Counted from the stretch's first letter, positions 25,599 to 33,638 are shown. The stretch: 36,397 bases of DNA from UBA7803 sp036381275 (GCA_036381275.1 DASVDC010000090.1:1-36397); one strand, 5' to 3'. Translations and numbers: made by a program. Notes: generated from the sequence alone by a model not told the origin.

Positions 25599-25817
25599 CT
25601 AGAAATCGAACAGCTCGCTCAGGAACGATTCCTTTTTCCGGCGGTGGGCCCGGTACGGATGGCCGACGTGACCGCTGGCGTGGCTCGCGCCGCGGTCGAT
25701 GATCTTGTCGAGCTCACCGCGGTCGAGCCAGACGCCGCGGCACCTCGGACAGTAATCGATTTCCACGCCGCTGCGCTCCGTCATCTGCAACGTCTCGTTG
25801 TCCACCGGGCATTTCAT
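25599..25817 (-). CDS. TFIIB-type zinc-ribbon protein
   Basis: The 72-residue protein starts MKCPVDNETLQMTERSGVEI and continues with YCPRCRGVWLDRGELDKII, the standard pattern of the bacterial zf-TFIIB family, here with three cysteine ligands (3, 23, 26). The C-terminus is basic (AHRRKKESF). GGAGG lies 5 nt before ATG 25817; the longer upstream frame is unlikely. It converges with the sigma factor gene. Its role is unknown. Confidence 0.85.
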   Translation of the reverse strand: MKCPVDNETLQMTERSGVEIDYCPRCRGVWLDRGELDKIIDRGASHASGHVGHPYRAHRRKKESFLSELFDF

Positions 25818-26085
25818 CCGGACCTCCGTCGACTCCGACACGGCGTTTTCCATTTGTGACCGCGTTCTCGACGCAGCGGTTCCGACGCGCCGGGTAGCGG
25901 GCTCGTCTCCAGCCGCCCGCCCTTACAACTCGCTCACAAACTGCCAGTTGCACCAAATTCTTGACAATTAGAGCGTAGAGCGACCAGAGGCAGGCGGCCG
26001 GAGAGGGTAGTCGCTGTTCCGATTGCCGGTGCGAGTCTGGTACGGTTAGTATCGCAATTGCCTTGACTAAACGACTGGAGGGGGT

Positions 26086-27234
26086 ATGAGACCAGTTTCC
26101 TCACTTGCCTTGGGCATGCTGCTGGCAGTGGGCGCCGGTGCGGCCGCTGCCAATCCCACTGCGATGAGTCTCGATGAGATGGATCGCATCACAGCGGGCC
26201 AGGCGGAAGCGCTCAGCGCCAGCGGCGGGGCGATCGTCGGCAACGATTCCGACGCATCCATCACCTCTTCCGGTGAGGTCTCGCTGGCCGACAGCGTGCA
26301 GTCGGCCGCGCGCGCGCTGAATCTGGTGAATGCCGCGGAAAGCACCGTGGCCAACGGCGTGAACGTGTTCGACGGCCGCTCGACGGGCGCGGTGGAGCTC
26401 GGCGCCGGCGCCCAGTTCAACGTGGAGCAGTCGAACCAGATCGTGCAGGAGCAGCGCCGCGTGGCCTCGGCACCCTACTACGAGCGCACCGATGCGAACA
26501 TCGACCGCACGCAGAACGAGACCGGCTCGTACGCGAGCACCAGCACGCTGTCGCGTGTCGACCAGATCACCGACGTCGAATCCGTGCAGCGCAGCAAGTC
26601 GAACGAGAGCTCGGGCTCGGTGGATGCGCTGTCGACGCTGCTCGGTCAGCAGGTGCAGGCCGGACGGGGTCTGTCGGCCGCGGGCGAGCTCGGCGTCGAC
26701 TTCGTCGCCGGCAGCTTCGACTTCACCGCGGGCGGCGGCGTGACCGTCGGTGACGTCAGCTTCGACGGTGAAGTGTCGATCCACATGGAGCTTCCGGAAT
26801 TGACCGTGGACATCCAGGGTGCGGGCTGTGCCGTGCAGAACGGTTCCTGTACCGCCACCGGCAATTTCACCGAAACCGTCGACCGGCTCTCCGACCACTC
26901 CACGCTGTTCACCGTGGAGCGCAGCGAGTCGATCGAGGAGTCGAGCACCCTCGACCTGGTGGAGACGATCCGCGCGCCGTTCATCCTCGAGGATGCGCAG
27001 GCCGAGTACATCGTGGTCGACGACTCCGAGCTGACCATCGACAACCACTACCTGGTGGCGCTCGCGGGCAACGCTCAGGCGGACCTGCGCGCGATGAACG
27101 TGGTGAACGCGGCCGGCAGCGCGGTGGCCAACGGCGTCAACGTGGCGCGTCAGGACAGCGCCGGGCTGAACGTCGCGGGCAGCGTTCCGGTCCTGAACCT
27201 CGTCCAGGCGAACGTCATCAGCCACAGCCGCTGA
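26086..27234 (+). CDS. Secreted repeat protein 1 of a Fap-like operon
   Basis: The 382-residue protein has a signal peptide (cut near residue 22) and directly after it the motif SLDEMDRITAG (28-38), which looks like a C39-peptidase leader. Two copies of an Asn/Val/Ala-rich repeat follow: RALNLVNAAESTVANGVNV (76-94) and RAMNVVNAAGSAVANGVNVA (335-354). The middle holds a Ser/Thr/Glu-rich stretch (130-180), beta-rich sequence (200-245) and a close cysteine pair (Cys248, Cys255). Composition is low in aromatics and lysine. GGAGGGGG precedes the ATG. It is first of five genes with a C39-type peptidase and an outer-membrane barrel, so I infer a secreted fibre or matrix subunit. No database family is recognised. 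Confidence 0.75.
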   Translation: MRPVSSLALGMLLAVGAGAAAANPTAMSLDEMDRITAGQAEALSASGGAIVGNDSDASITSSGEVSLADSVQSAARALNLVNAAESTVANGVNVFDGRSTGAVELGAGAQFNVEQSNQIVQEQRRVASAPYYERTDANIDRTQNETGSYASTSTLSRVDQITDVESVQRSKSNESSGSVDALSTLLGQQVQAGRGLSAAGELGVDFVAGSFDFTAGGGVTVGDVSFDGEVSIHMELPELTVDIQGAGCAVQNGSCTATGNFTETVDRLSDHSTLFTVERSESIEESSTLDLVETIRAPFILEDAQAEYIVVDDSELTIDNHYLVALAGNAQADLRAMNVVNAAGSAVANGVNVARQDSAGLNVAGSVPVLNLVQANVISHSR

Positions 27235-27244
27235 TCGAGCCGGC

Positions 27245-27281
27245 GGGCGGCGGGGCATCCGGCTCCGCTTTCCCGCCGCCC
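27245..27281 (+). promoter_or_regulatory. Intercistronic 10-bp hairpin in the Fap-like operon
   Basis: GGGCGGCGGG (27245-27254) pairs perfectly with CCCGCCGCCC (27272-27281) over a 17-nt loop, in the 64-nt gap between the first and second genes. There is no U-run, so it is more likely an RNA-stabilising or partial-termination structure that sets relative amounts of the two products than a full terminator. Confidence 0.65.
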
Positions 27282-27298
27282 ACCTCCAGGAGCGAACG

Positions 27299-28987
27299 AT
27301 GTCGGGGGCGCGATCGAAGGCACGAGCACGGCACGCGGTCGGCTGCGCCGGCCTCGTCGCCGCGCTGTTCGCGCCGTCCGCACTCGCAGCCCCCGAGTTG
27401 CTCGACGAGAACGCGCTCGAGCGCGTCGGCGTCGATGCAGCAGCCCGCTCGACGCTCACCAGGAATTCCGCTGCCGAACCGGCTCCGCGACGTGACCTGA
27501 TCGTCGTGGATCGCTCGAACGTGACTGCCGACCACGGCGCCGCCGTCGAGCTCGGCGGCGACAGCCAGCGGGGGCTGCGCGCCGCGAACGTCGTCAACGC
27601 CGCGGCGGCGGACGCCGTAGGCACGGTCAACGTCGCGATGCTGTTCGCGGACGCCCCGGCACCGGCGATCCGGCAACTGAACGACCTCGGCCAGCACGAA
27701 GCGCGGATCGGCCTGCTGCCGGGGCAGGTGCTGCCGGACGCGCCGCTCGAGCGCCGTGAAAGCAGCGCGTTCAGCCGAGGCAGCAGCCTGCACCAGCTCA
27801 CGAGCCAAGCGATCATCGACCGCGAGACCTTGCATTCGGTGGAGACGCAACGGCTGACGGCGACGATTCCCTCGTTCAGCCCGGCGCGCGAATGGGAAGT
27901 CGAGCTCGATCTCGGTACGATGCCCCCCATCACGATCCCCGCGTTCGGCTTCGATTGGACCGCTGGCGAGGAACCGTTCCGCTTCGGCGTGGCAGCCAAT
28001 TTCAGCTCGTTCGGGCTGAGCGGCGCGGGGCTCTCGCTCGGCAAGATCGGCGCGGACGGCGACGATCTGGTGATCGGCGGCGGCCACATCACGCTGCCGA
28101 CGATCACGCTGCCGACGGTGGAGGGAACACTCTGCGCGTTCGTCTGCGCGAGCGGAACGGTCCGCGGCACGACCATCCAAAGCCAGACCCTGTCGCTCGA
28201 CGTCGGCGACATCCGCCTTGCGGGAGCGAACCCGTTCAAGGACATCGACCTGCAGCTCGGCCAGGGCATCGCCGCGGTCGGCAGCGGAACCTTCTCGGTC
28301 CAGGGCGGCGGCGCCAAGGTGACCGCGGAGCTGTCGTTCCAACTTCCGTCGATCGGCGGCCAGTCGATCACGCTGGACCTGCTGCCGTCACTTGCCTTCA
28401 TGTCCGAGGAGGAGCTCGAGGCCGCCTCGAAGGTGCTCGGCGGTCCGCCGAGCGTGACGATCGAGCTGCCGGAGATCGAGCTGCCGAGCGGCAGCTTCGA
28501 ATTGGAGCTGGTGGACTTCGACGCGCCCGGCGCTAGCGGCAGCTTCGGCTTCTCCGGCCGGATGGAGGACGCGGTGCTGTGTCTGTCCGTCACGACCACC
28601 AACTGCGCCGACCAGCGCTTCAGCCGGGAAGAGAGCCACGTGCGCGTGCTCGACACCGTCACCGTGAACGAAGAGAGCCGCTCGGAATGGGAGGAGCGCA
28701 GCGAATCCCGTAAGGCCCGTGAACGCCCGGGTGCGGCGGTCGGCGACCTCGAAGCGGAGCGGATGGCACTCGCCGGCGGCGAGCTCGCGGTGGACGACTA
28801 CCGCGTGGTCAACATCGGCGGCAACGCGCAGCGCGACCTGCGCGCGCTCAACCTGAGCAACGTCACGACGGCGCTGGTGGGCAGCTCGGTGAACGTTCTC
28901 GGCACCGCCCGCGCGGCCGGCTCCGCCGCGCCGGGGCTGCTCGGACGGGTCAATCAGAGCAACGTGTTCGTCCAGGGATTCCGATGA
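27299..28987 (+). CDS. Secreted repeat protein 2 of a Fap-like operon
   Basis: The 562-residue protein has a signal peptide ending near residue 30 (AALFAPSALA) and then PELLDENALERVG, a weaker version of the leader motif in its neighbours. Two repeat copies bracket the protein: RAANVVNAAAADAVGTVNVA (94-113) and RALNLSNVTTALVGSSVNVL (515-534), each preceded by a D-x-x-x-V...GG(N/D)xQ lead-in. The middle (190-430) is beta-rich with Gly/Asp turns and two cysteine pairs (279/283 and 428/436). It shares this layout with the first gene and probably arose by duplication. AGGAG lies 6 nt before the ATG. I infer a secreted structural subunit. Confidence 0.73.
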   Translation: MSGARSKARARHAVGCAGLVAALFAPSALAAPELLDENALERVGVDAAARSTLTRNSAAEPAPRRDLIVVDRSNVTADHGAAVELGGDSQRGLRAANVVNAAAADAVGTVNVAMLFADAPAPAIRQLNDLGQHEARIGLLPGQVLPDAPLERRESSAFSRGSSLHQLTSQAIIDRETLHSVETQRLTATIPSFSPAREWEVELDLGTMPPITIPAFGFDWTAGEEPFRFGVAANFSSFGLSGAGLSLGKIGADGDDLVIGGGHITLPTITLPTVEGTLCAFVCASGTVRGTTIQSQTLSLDVGDIRLAGANPFKDIDLQLGQGIAAVGSGTFSVQGGGAKVTAELSFQLPSIGGQSITLDLLPSLAFMSEEELEAASKVLGGPPSVTIELPEIELPSGSFELELVDFDAPGASGSFGFSGRMEDAVLCLSVTTTNCADQRFSREESHVRVLDTVTVNEESRSEWEERSESRKARERPGAAVGDLEAERMALAGGELAVDDYRVVNIGGNAQRDLRALNLSNVTTALVGSSVNVLGTARAAGSAAPGLLGRVNQSNVFVQGFR

Positions 28988-29033
28988 GGCCACGGGTGCC
29001 TCCCCGCAGGCTATATTGAGTGGAGGAAGCCTG

Positions 29034-29438
29034 ATGAGATTCTCGATGCTGGCGCTGCTGCTGGCGGCGCCGATCGCGGCGGCGCAGCCGTTCGAGCTCA
29101 GCGAAGCCGAGCTCGATCACGTCACCGCCGGCACGCGCGGCGAGTCGGCCGAGCGGGTGGCGGCGATCGACGCGACCCGCACTACCTCGCGCGGCAACGT
29201 CATTCATGCGGAAGGCAGCCTCGAGGTGGTACACGCGAACGGACAGAACGTGCTGGTGCTGCGCGACAACGCCCAGCAGAACCTCGGCGCGCTGATCAAC
29301 GTGAACGCGGCCGGCGCGCCGGTGAACGTGCTGCTGAACCTCAACGTCAACATCAACTCGAAGATCGGCTCGATGCAGCAGCTCAACATCCACGGCGTGC
29401 CCGGCCGGCTCGCGGTCAACCCGGGAGGCGGCGGTTGA
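29034..29438 (+). CDS. Secreted repeat protein 3 (small) of a Fap-like operon
   Basis: The 134-residue protein has a signal peptide (MRFSMLALLLAAPIAAA) followed at once by FELSEAELDHVTAG (20-33), a close match to double-glycine-type leaders (LSxxELxxVxGG). One repeat follows: DNAQQNLGALINVNAAGAPVN, then VLLNLNVNIN (98-107), a run of alternating hydrophobic and Asn residues expected to be strongly beta-forming. The C-terminus is Gly-rich. GGAGGAAG sits between the arms of a small hairpin (CAGGCT/AGCCTG, 29007-29033) ahead of the ATG. The TTGA overlap with the peptidase gene couples their translation. Its size and composition suit a nucleator or minor subunit. Confidence 0.72.
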   Translation: MRFSMLALLLAAPIAAAQPFELSEAELDHVTAGTRGESAERVAAIDATRTTSRGNVIHAEGSLEVVHANGQNVLVLRDNAQQNLGALINVNAAGAPVNVLLNLNVNINSKIGSMQQLNIHGVPGRLAVNPGGGG

Positions 29439-30160
29439 GACGCCCGCGCCGCGGCACACTGCTGCTCGCGGCGGCGCTCGGCGGCGCGGCCGTCCACCCG
29501 GCGCACGCGGCGCCGCTGTCGACGCCGGCCGGCCGGCTCGAGGTGCCGATCGCGACCTTCAAGAACCTGCGTGAGGCGCGCCTGGTCCGCCAGGGATGGG
29601 ACATAAGCTGCGGCGCCGCTGCGCTCAGCACGATCCTGACCCACCACTTCGGCGATCCGTACAGCGAAGCGACGATCGCGGTGAGCATCCTGTACAACAC
29701 CGATCCCGAGCGGGTGCGCGCCCGAGGCGGCTTCTCGCTGCTCGACCTCAAACGCTTCGCGGAAGCCGTGGGCTACGTGGCCGCGGGTTACCGGGGTCTG
29801 ACGCTGGACGATCTGGCGGCGCGCGGCGTGCCGGCGATCCTGCCGGTGCGCATCCGCGACTACGACCATTTCGTCGTGTTCCGCGGCCGCGCCGGCAACC
29901 GGGTGCTGGTCGGCGACCCCGCGTTCGGCAACCTGACGCTGACCCTGGCGCAGTTCCACCGGGCCTGGACCAGCGGCATCGGCTTCTTCGTGTTCGCCGA
30001 CGCCGCGCAGGCCGCCGGCGAGACGAGCCCGACGGCCAGCCCGCTCGCGCCGGACGCGCTCAGCGTGCTGCTGCCGAATCTCGATCTGGTCTACCGCCTG
30101 TCGCGGGCCGGCAGCATGGTGCCGACCGGGGCGCGCGTGATCCGCCTGCCGAGCGAATGA
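29435..30160 (+). CDS. Periplasmic C39-type cysteine peptidase (FapD-like)
   Basis: The 241-residue protein starts with TTG (GGGAGG 6 nt upstream) and has a signal peptide (LLLAAALGGAAVHPAHAA). The body is a papain-fold C39 peptidase: RQGWDISCGAAALSTIL gives Gln53 (oxyanion hole) and nucleophile Cys59; YDHFVVFRGRAGNRVLVGDPAFG gives His145 and Asp161. Unlike bacteriocin exporters it has no ABC transporter fused; it is a free exported enzyme, like FapD of Pseudomonas amyloid operons. It overlaps its neighbours by 4 nt on both sides. Likely substrates are the three secreted proteins encoded upstream. Confidence 0.88.
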   Translation: MRRPRRGTLLLAAALGGAAVHPAHAAPLSTPAGRLEVPIATFKNLREARLVRQGWDISCGAAALSTILTHHFGDPYSEATIAVSILYNTDPERVRARGGFSLLDLKRFAEAVGYVAAGYRGLTLDDLAARGVPAILPVRIRDYDHFVVFRGRAGNRVLVGDPAFGNLTLTLAQFHRAWTSGIGFFVFADAAQAAGETSPTASPLAPDALSVLLPNLDLVYRLSRAGSMVPTGARVIRLPSE

Positions 30161-31332
30161 GCCGTCTGGCCGCCCTGCTGCTGGCGACCCTGCTGGCCGC
30201 TTCCGCCACCGCCAGCGAGGCGGAGCTGCCCGATGTGCGCGACCAGATCGACGAGCTGAAGCGCGCGATCCTCGCCCGTGACCAGGTGATCCGGGGGTTG
30301 CTCGAGCGGGTGGAGGCGCTCGAAGCGAAGCTCGCCGATGCGGATCGCGCGGCCGCCTCGAGCGAACTGGTCGAGACTCCAGTAACGCCCGCGACGGACA
30401 GCCGCGCCCGGGCCGAAGCGGCGGTGGCCGCTGCCGACGAAGCCGAACGCCGCGAGCAGCAGCGTCTGGTACGCGCGGCGTTCGAGCAGACGCTGATCGA
30501 CCGGGGCGGTCTGCTGCTGCCGCCGCGCACGCTCGAGCTCGAGAGCGGGCTGTCGTACATCAGCAGCTCGTCCGACCGCATCGTGATCGACGGCTTCACG
30601 ATCTTTCCCGTGCTGGTGGTCGGGGACATCGTCAACGAGCGCCTGCGCAGCGAGATCGTGCAAGGCACCGCCACCGCACGACTCGGTCTGCCGTTCGACC
30701 TGCAGCTCGAAACGCGCGTGCCGTTCGGCTACCAGCACCGCCAGACGGTCACGGCCGAGAACGAGCAGACCGACCTCGAAGACTTCGCGATGGGCGACGT
30801 GGAAGTGGCGCTGTCGCACCAGTTGCTGCGCGGCCGCGACCGGCTGCCCGACCTGCTCGCGAGCCTGCGCTGGAAATCCACCACCGGGGACGATCCGTTC
30901 TCCGCCGATGCCGCCGACCGCGTCTCGCTCGGCAGCGGCTTCGAAAGCTGGTCGACCTCGCTCACCGCCGTGCACGTCGCCGATCCGGTGGTGTTCTTCG
31001 GCGGGCTCTCCTACACCTACAACGAGTCGAAGCGCACCGACGCCGGCCGCTTCGTCAGCGGCGAGACCTGGGGCGGGCAGCTCGGCATGGCCATCGCGCT
31101 GAACCTCGACACCTCGCTCAGCTTCGCGTTCGATCAGCAGTTCACCCGTTCGAGCCGGCTCGACGGCGACCGCATTCCCGGCTCGTCGCTGTCGACCGGC
31201 AACTTCGTGGTCGGGGCTTCCTACTCGGCAACGCCGGACGTGACGCTGGACTTCAGCCTGCGGGTCGGCGTGACGGAGGACTCGCCCGACATCCAGGTGA
31301 GCTTCGGGATCCCGGTACGGCTGCGCTTCTGA
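30157..31332 (+). CDS. Outer-membrane barrel with N-terminal coiled coil (FapF-like)
   Basis: The 391-residue protein has a signal peptide (1-19), a heptad-patterned coiled coil (DVRDQIDELKRAILARDQ through EALEAKLADADRAAA, about 25-68), an Ala/Glu-rich linker and then a beta-barrel from about residue 120 (TLELESGLSYISSSSDR) to the C-terminal Phe (IPVRLRF). A coiled coil joined to a barrel is the layout of FapF, the trimeric pore that secretes Fap amyloid subunits. A general porin or 'transporter'-type barrel is the alternative. It is last in the operon, coupled by ATGA overlap to the peptidase gene. Confidence 0.8.
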   Translation: MSRLAALLLATLLAASATASEAELPDVRDQIDELKRAILARDQVIRGLLERVEALEAKLADADRAAASSELVETPVTPATDSRARAEAAVAAADEAERREQQRLVRAAFEQTLIDRGGLLLPPRTLELESGLSYISSSSDRIVIDGFTIFPVLVVGDIVNERLRSEIVQGTATARLGLPFDLQLETRVPFGYQHRQTVTAENEQTDLEDFAMGDVEVALSHQLLRGRDRLPDLLASLRWKSTTGDDPFSADAADRVSLGSGFESWSTSLTAVHVADPVVFFGGLSYTYNESKRTDAGRFVSGETWGGQLGMAIALNLDTSLSFAFDQQFTRSSRLDGDRIPGSSLSTGNFVVGASYSATPDVTLDFSLRVGVTEDSPDIQVSFGIPVRLRF

Positions 31333-31339
31333 GGCGGCT

Positions 31340-32563
31340 TCAGACGGACGGCGGACGTTCGGCGTCGAGGTGCCGCAGCGCCGCGACCAGGTCCGCCAGC
31401 CACCAGAGCACGCCGCCGACGCACTGGAGCGGCGCGATCCAGAGCGCCCGCCAGGGCAGGGCCGGGATCAGCGGGACGCGGAAGCGGCAACCCGCGTCGT
31501 CGACCTCGAGCGTGCCGCTCGCATCGCTCTGCCAGTACACGTGCGCGGGCAGCTTCTTGAACGGATACGTCCTGGCCCACGCGTGCAGCCGGTGCTGATA
31601 GAGCTCCGCCTCCCCCGGCGCCACGACCTTGAGCTCGAACCACGGCGACGGCACGCCGAGCAGGTGCGCCGTCACGCGCTCGCCGCGCGATTCGATCCGG
31701 CCGATCAGCGGCAGCGGCGGGCCGAGCAGCGGATGGCGTATCAGTACCCAGCCGCACAGGTTCCCGTCGGCGGCCATCGGCGTCGCGTTCGCGGGGCGGC
31801 AGGCCGAGTAGGTCACCGCGTGGCCGCCACCGGAGCACGCCTCCTTGCTCCATTTGGCCGCACCGCGAGCGGCGCTCCATTGCCGGCCGGCATCCTGGAA
31901 CAACGGGTCGACCAGCACCGTGAGCTGCGAGTAGACCTCGGCGGCGTTGAGCGGATCCGCACACAGCGCCTCCGGGTCGACGGGCCCGGCGACGCGCTTC
32001 TGCACGAGCGGTTGCCAGAACGCCTCCTCGAACAGGCGGTTCGACCAGATCCCCGGGTTGAACGACACGCGGCTGCGCGGCACCAGCGAGACGAACCAGC
32101 GCCGCTGCGGCCCGAGCCGCGCGAGGCAGCGCGCCTTCTCGGCGAGCGTCCCGGCGCAGCGCGGAATCCGCTGCCCCGCTCGGTTCGGCGCGAGGCGCAG
32201 ACGCAGCCAGCCGAGCGCCGCCTGCAGCGGGCCCCGCGCCGACGGCATCCAGTCGTCCTCGAGCCAGATCACGCCGATCCGACATTCGTCGATCACCTCG
32301 TGGGCCCGCTCCGCCAGACGCGTGGCCGCCGCGAAGAAGCACGGGGAGCTGCCGCGCAGGAACTCGACGTCGACGCCTTCCACGTCGAGCAGCCGCGCGA
32401 GGTTCGCGACGGTGTCTTCGACGGATGCGCCGGTGGCGGCGTCGTCGACGTTGATCAGCCATTTCACCCGGGCACCGCCGAGCAGCGCCCGGTAGTGGGG
32501 GAAGACCTCGCTGTGAAGCTCGGGACGGGTGACGGCCGCGGTCAGAACGAGGTAGTCATACAC
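31340..32563 (-). CDS. Possible glycosyltransferase (GT-A-like), unknown specificity
   Basis: The 407-residue protein begins at GTG 32563, with GAGGGG 6 nt upstream inside the stop region of the preceding gene. Its first half looks like a nucleotide-sugar binding fold: YDYLVLTAAVTRPEL, WLINVDDAATG, and GVIWLEDDWMPSA, which contains Asp-rich DxD-like motifs. Further on are FVSLVPRSRVSFNPGIW and a hydrophobic C-terminal stretch (ALWIAPLQCVGGVLWWLADLVAAL) that may attach to the membrane. It follows the 2-oxoglutarate oxygenase gene by 10 nt in one operon, so they may act on the same product. The enzyme class is a guess from motif shape. Confidence 0.5.
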   Translation of the reverse strand: MYDYLVLTAAVTRPELHSEVFPHYRALLGGARVKWLINVDDAATGASVEDTVANLARLLDVEGVDVEFLRGSSPCFFAAATRLAERAHEVIDECRIGVIWLEDDWMPSARGPLQAALGWLRLRLAPNRAGQRIPRCAGTLAEKARCLARLGPQRRWFVSLVPRSRVSFNPGIWSNRLFEEAFWQPLVQKRVAGPVDPEALCADPLNAAEVYSQLTVLVDPLFQDAGRQWSAARGAAKWSKEACSGGGHAVTYSACRPANATPMAADGNLCGWVLIRHPLLGPPLPLIGRIESRGERVTAHLLGVPSPWFELKVVAPGEAELYQHRLHAWARTYPFKKLPAHVYWQSDASGTLEVDDAGCRFRVPLIPALPWRALWIAPLQCVGGVLWWLADLVAALRHLDAERPPSV

Positions 32564-32573
32564 ACACGGCCCC

Positions 32574-33497
32574 TCATCCACCCGGCCAGCCGAGCGCGCG
32601 CAGCAGCTCGTCGGCGTGACCCGGCCATTTCGGTTGCGCCGCGAGGTCCAGCATCGCACCGCGCGCGAGCGCCTCGCGCCACGGCACCGGGCTCGGCAGC
32701 AGGCACAGCGTCACCGCGTAGCGCGTCCCGCGGGTCGGCGTGACGCCACGGTGCAGCAGCGTGGCGGGCTGGAAGATCACCCCGCCACCCGGTTCGATCT
32801 CGCGCCGCACCGGATCGAGCGCGCGCGCCGCCGGCCGCGCGAGCTCGGCGAGGTCACCGACCCGCTCGCGCACACGGCCGAACGGATAGCCGGCGCGCGC
32901 GACTGCGAGCGAGTCCGGCAGCGCCAGGAACTCGGTGTTGCCGCCGTGCTCGGCGGTCGCGTTCAGATAGACGATGAGCTTGAGGTGGGTTCTCGGCCCC
33001 TTGTCGCAGTGCCAGTGGAAGGACACCGACGGCGGTTCGGCCGACGGCGGCGTCGCGGTCACCGTCATCCACAGCACCAGATACTCGCTGCCGAAGAAGC
33101 CGGTCAGGTGGCGGTCGACGGCAGCCGGCAGCACGGCATCGAGCAGCAGGTCGCGCAGGCTCGGGTCGCGCAGACGCAACCCCTCGAGCGGCCGCTTGCC
33201 GCCCTTGACCAGCGCGGTCTCGCTGCCGTCGCGGATCGCATCGAGCAGCTCGGCCGCCCGCGCCGGGCTCAACACCTCGAGGTACACCAGGCCGTCGCGA
33301 TGCAGCGGCGTGTCCGCGGCAGCTTCGGAGGCGCGCCGGAACGCCGCCCGGCAGAGCTCGGTGTAGCGGCCGAAACCCCGGCGCAGATCGAACGTGCGGT
33401 ACACGCGCTCCGGGCGCCGGGGGTCGAAGCGCGGCTTGTAGACCGGCTCGAGCACGTCGAGCAGGCGATCCTGCCAGGATATCTTGAGCTCTGTCAT
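32574..33497 (-). CDS. 2-oxoglutarate/Fe(II)-dependent oxygenase (phytanoyl-CoA dioxygenase-like)
   Basis: The 307-residue cupin-fold protein has the facial triad and 2-oxoglutarate Arg expected of this superfamily: His163 and Asp165 (FHWHCDKGPRTHLKL), distal His249 (LLHRGVTPTRG) and Arg259 (TRYAVTLCLL). Such enzymes hydroxylate small molecules, lipids, sugars or protein side chains. ATG 33497 is preceded by GAGGCAG. It is the first gene of a two-gene unit with the possible glycosyltransferase, suggesting hydroxylation and glycosylation of one substrate. Confidence 0.78.
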   Translation of the reverse strand: MTELKISWQDRLLDVLEPVYKPRFDPRRPERVYRTFDLRRGFGRYTELCRAAFRRASEAAADTPLHRDGLVYLEVLSPARAAELLDAIRDGSETALVKGGKRPLEGLRLRDPSLRDLLLDAVLPAAVDRHLTGFFGSEYLVLWMTVTATPPSAEPPSVSFHWHCDKGPRTHLKLIVYLNATAEHGGNTEFLALPDSLAVARAGYPFGRVRERVGDLAELARPAARALDPVRREIEPGGGVIFQPATLLHRGVTPTRGTRYAVTLCLLPSPVPWREALARGAMLDLAAQPKWPGHADELLRALGWPGG

Positions 33498-33638
33498 CGG
33501 CTGCCTCTGCCGCACGTAGGGCCTCGACATCGTACCGTCCCGGCACCTCGGCGACATCGCGTCGTATCCCAGCGTGCGACACGCTGTCTCAGCAAAGACT
33601 GTGCCGGGGCGCGGCGCGACAATGGCCGCGATAAACCC

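Noticed and set aside
25961..25966. TTGACA as -35 of a promoter for the Fap-like operon
   Set aside because: No acceptable -10 box is found 16-18 bp downstream, and the site is 120 bp from the start codon. A real promoter is probably in 25.9-26.08 kb but cannot be fixed by eye.
26051..26075. Sigma-54 promoter in the stretch beginning TGGTACGG
   Set aside because: The GG and GC elements are not at the required 10-bp separation, so it does not fit the -24/-12 consensus.
26101..28662. An 853-codon open frame on the minus strand opposite the secreted repeat proteins
   Set aside because: The plus-strand genes have signal peptides, ribosome-binding sites and shared repeats. The antisense product is Ser/Arg-rich with no domain and no ribosome-binding site.
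29007..29033. Riboswitch or thermosensor before secreted protein 3
   Set aside because: The hairpin CAGGCT/AGCCTG has only 6 bp and leaves the ribosome-binding site in its loop. It is noted in the gene entry but is too weak to call regulatory.
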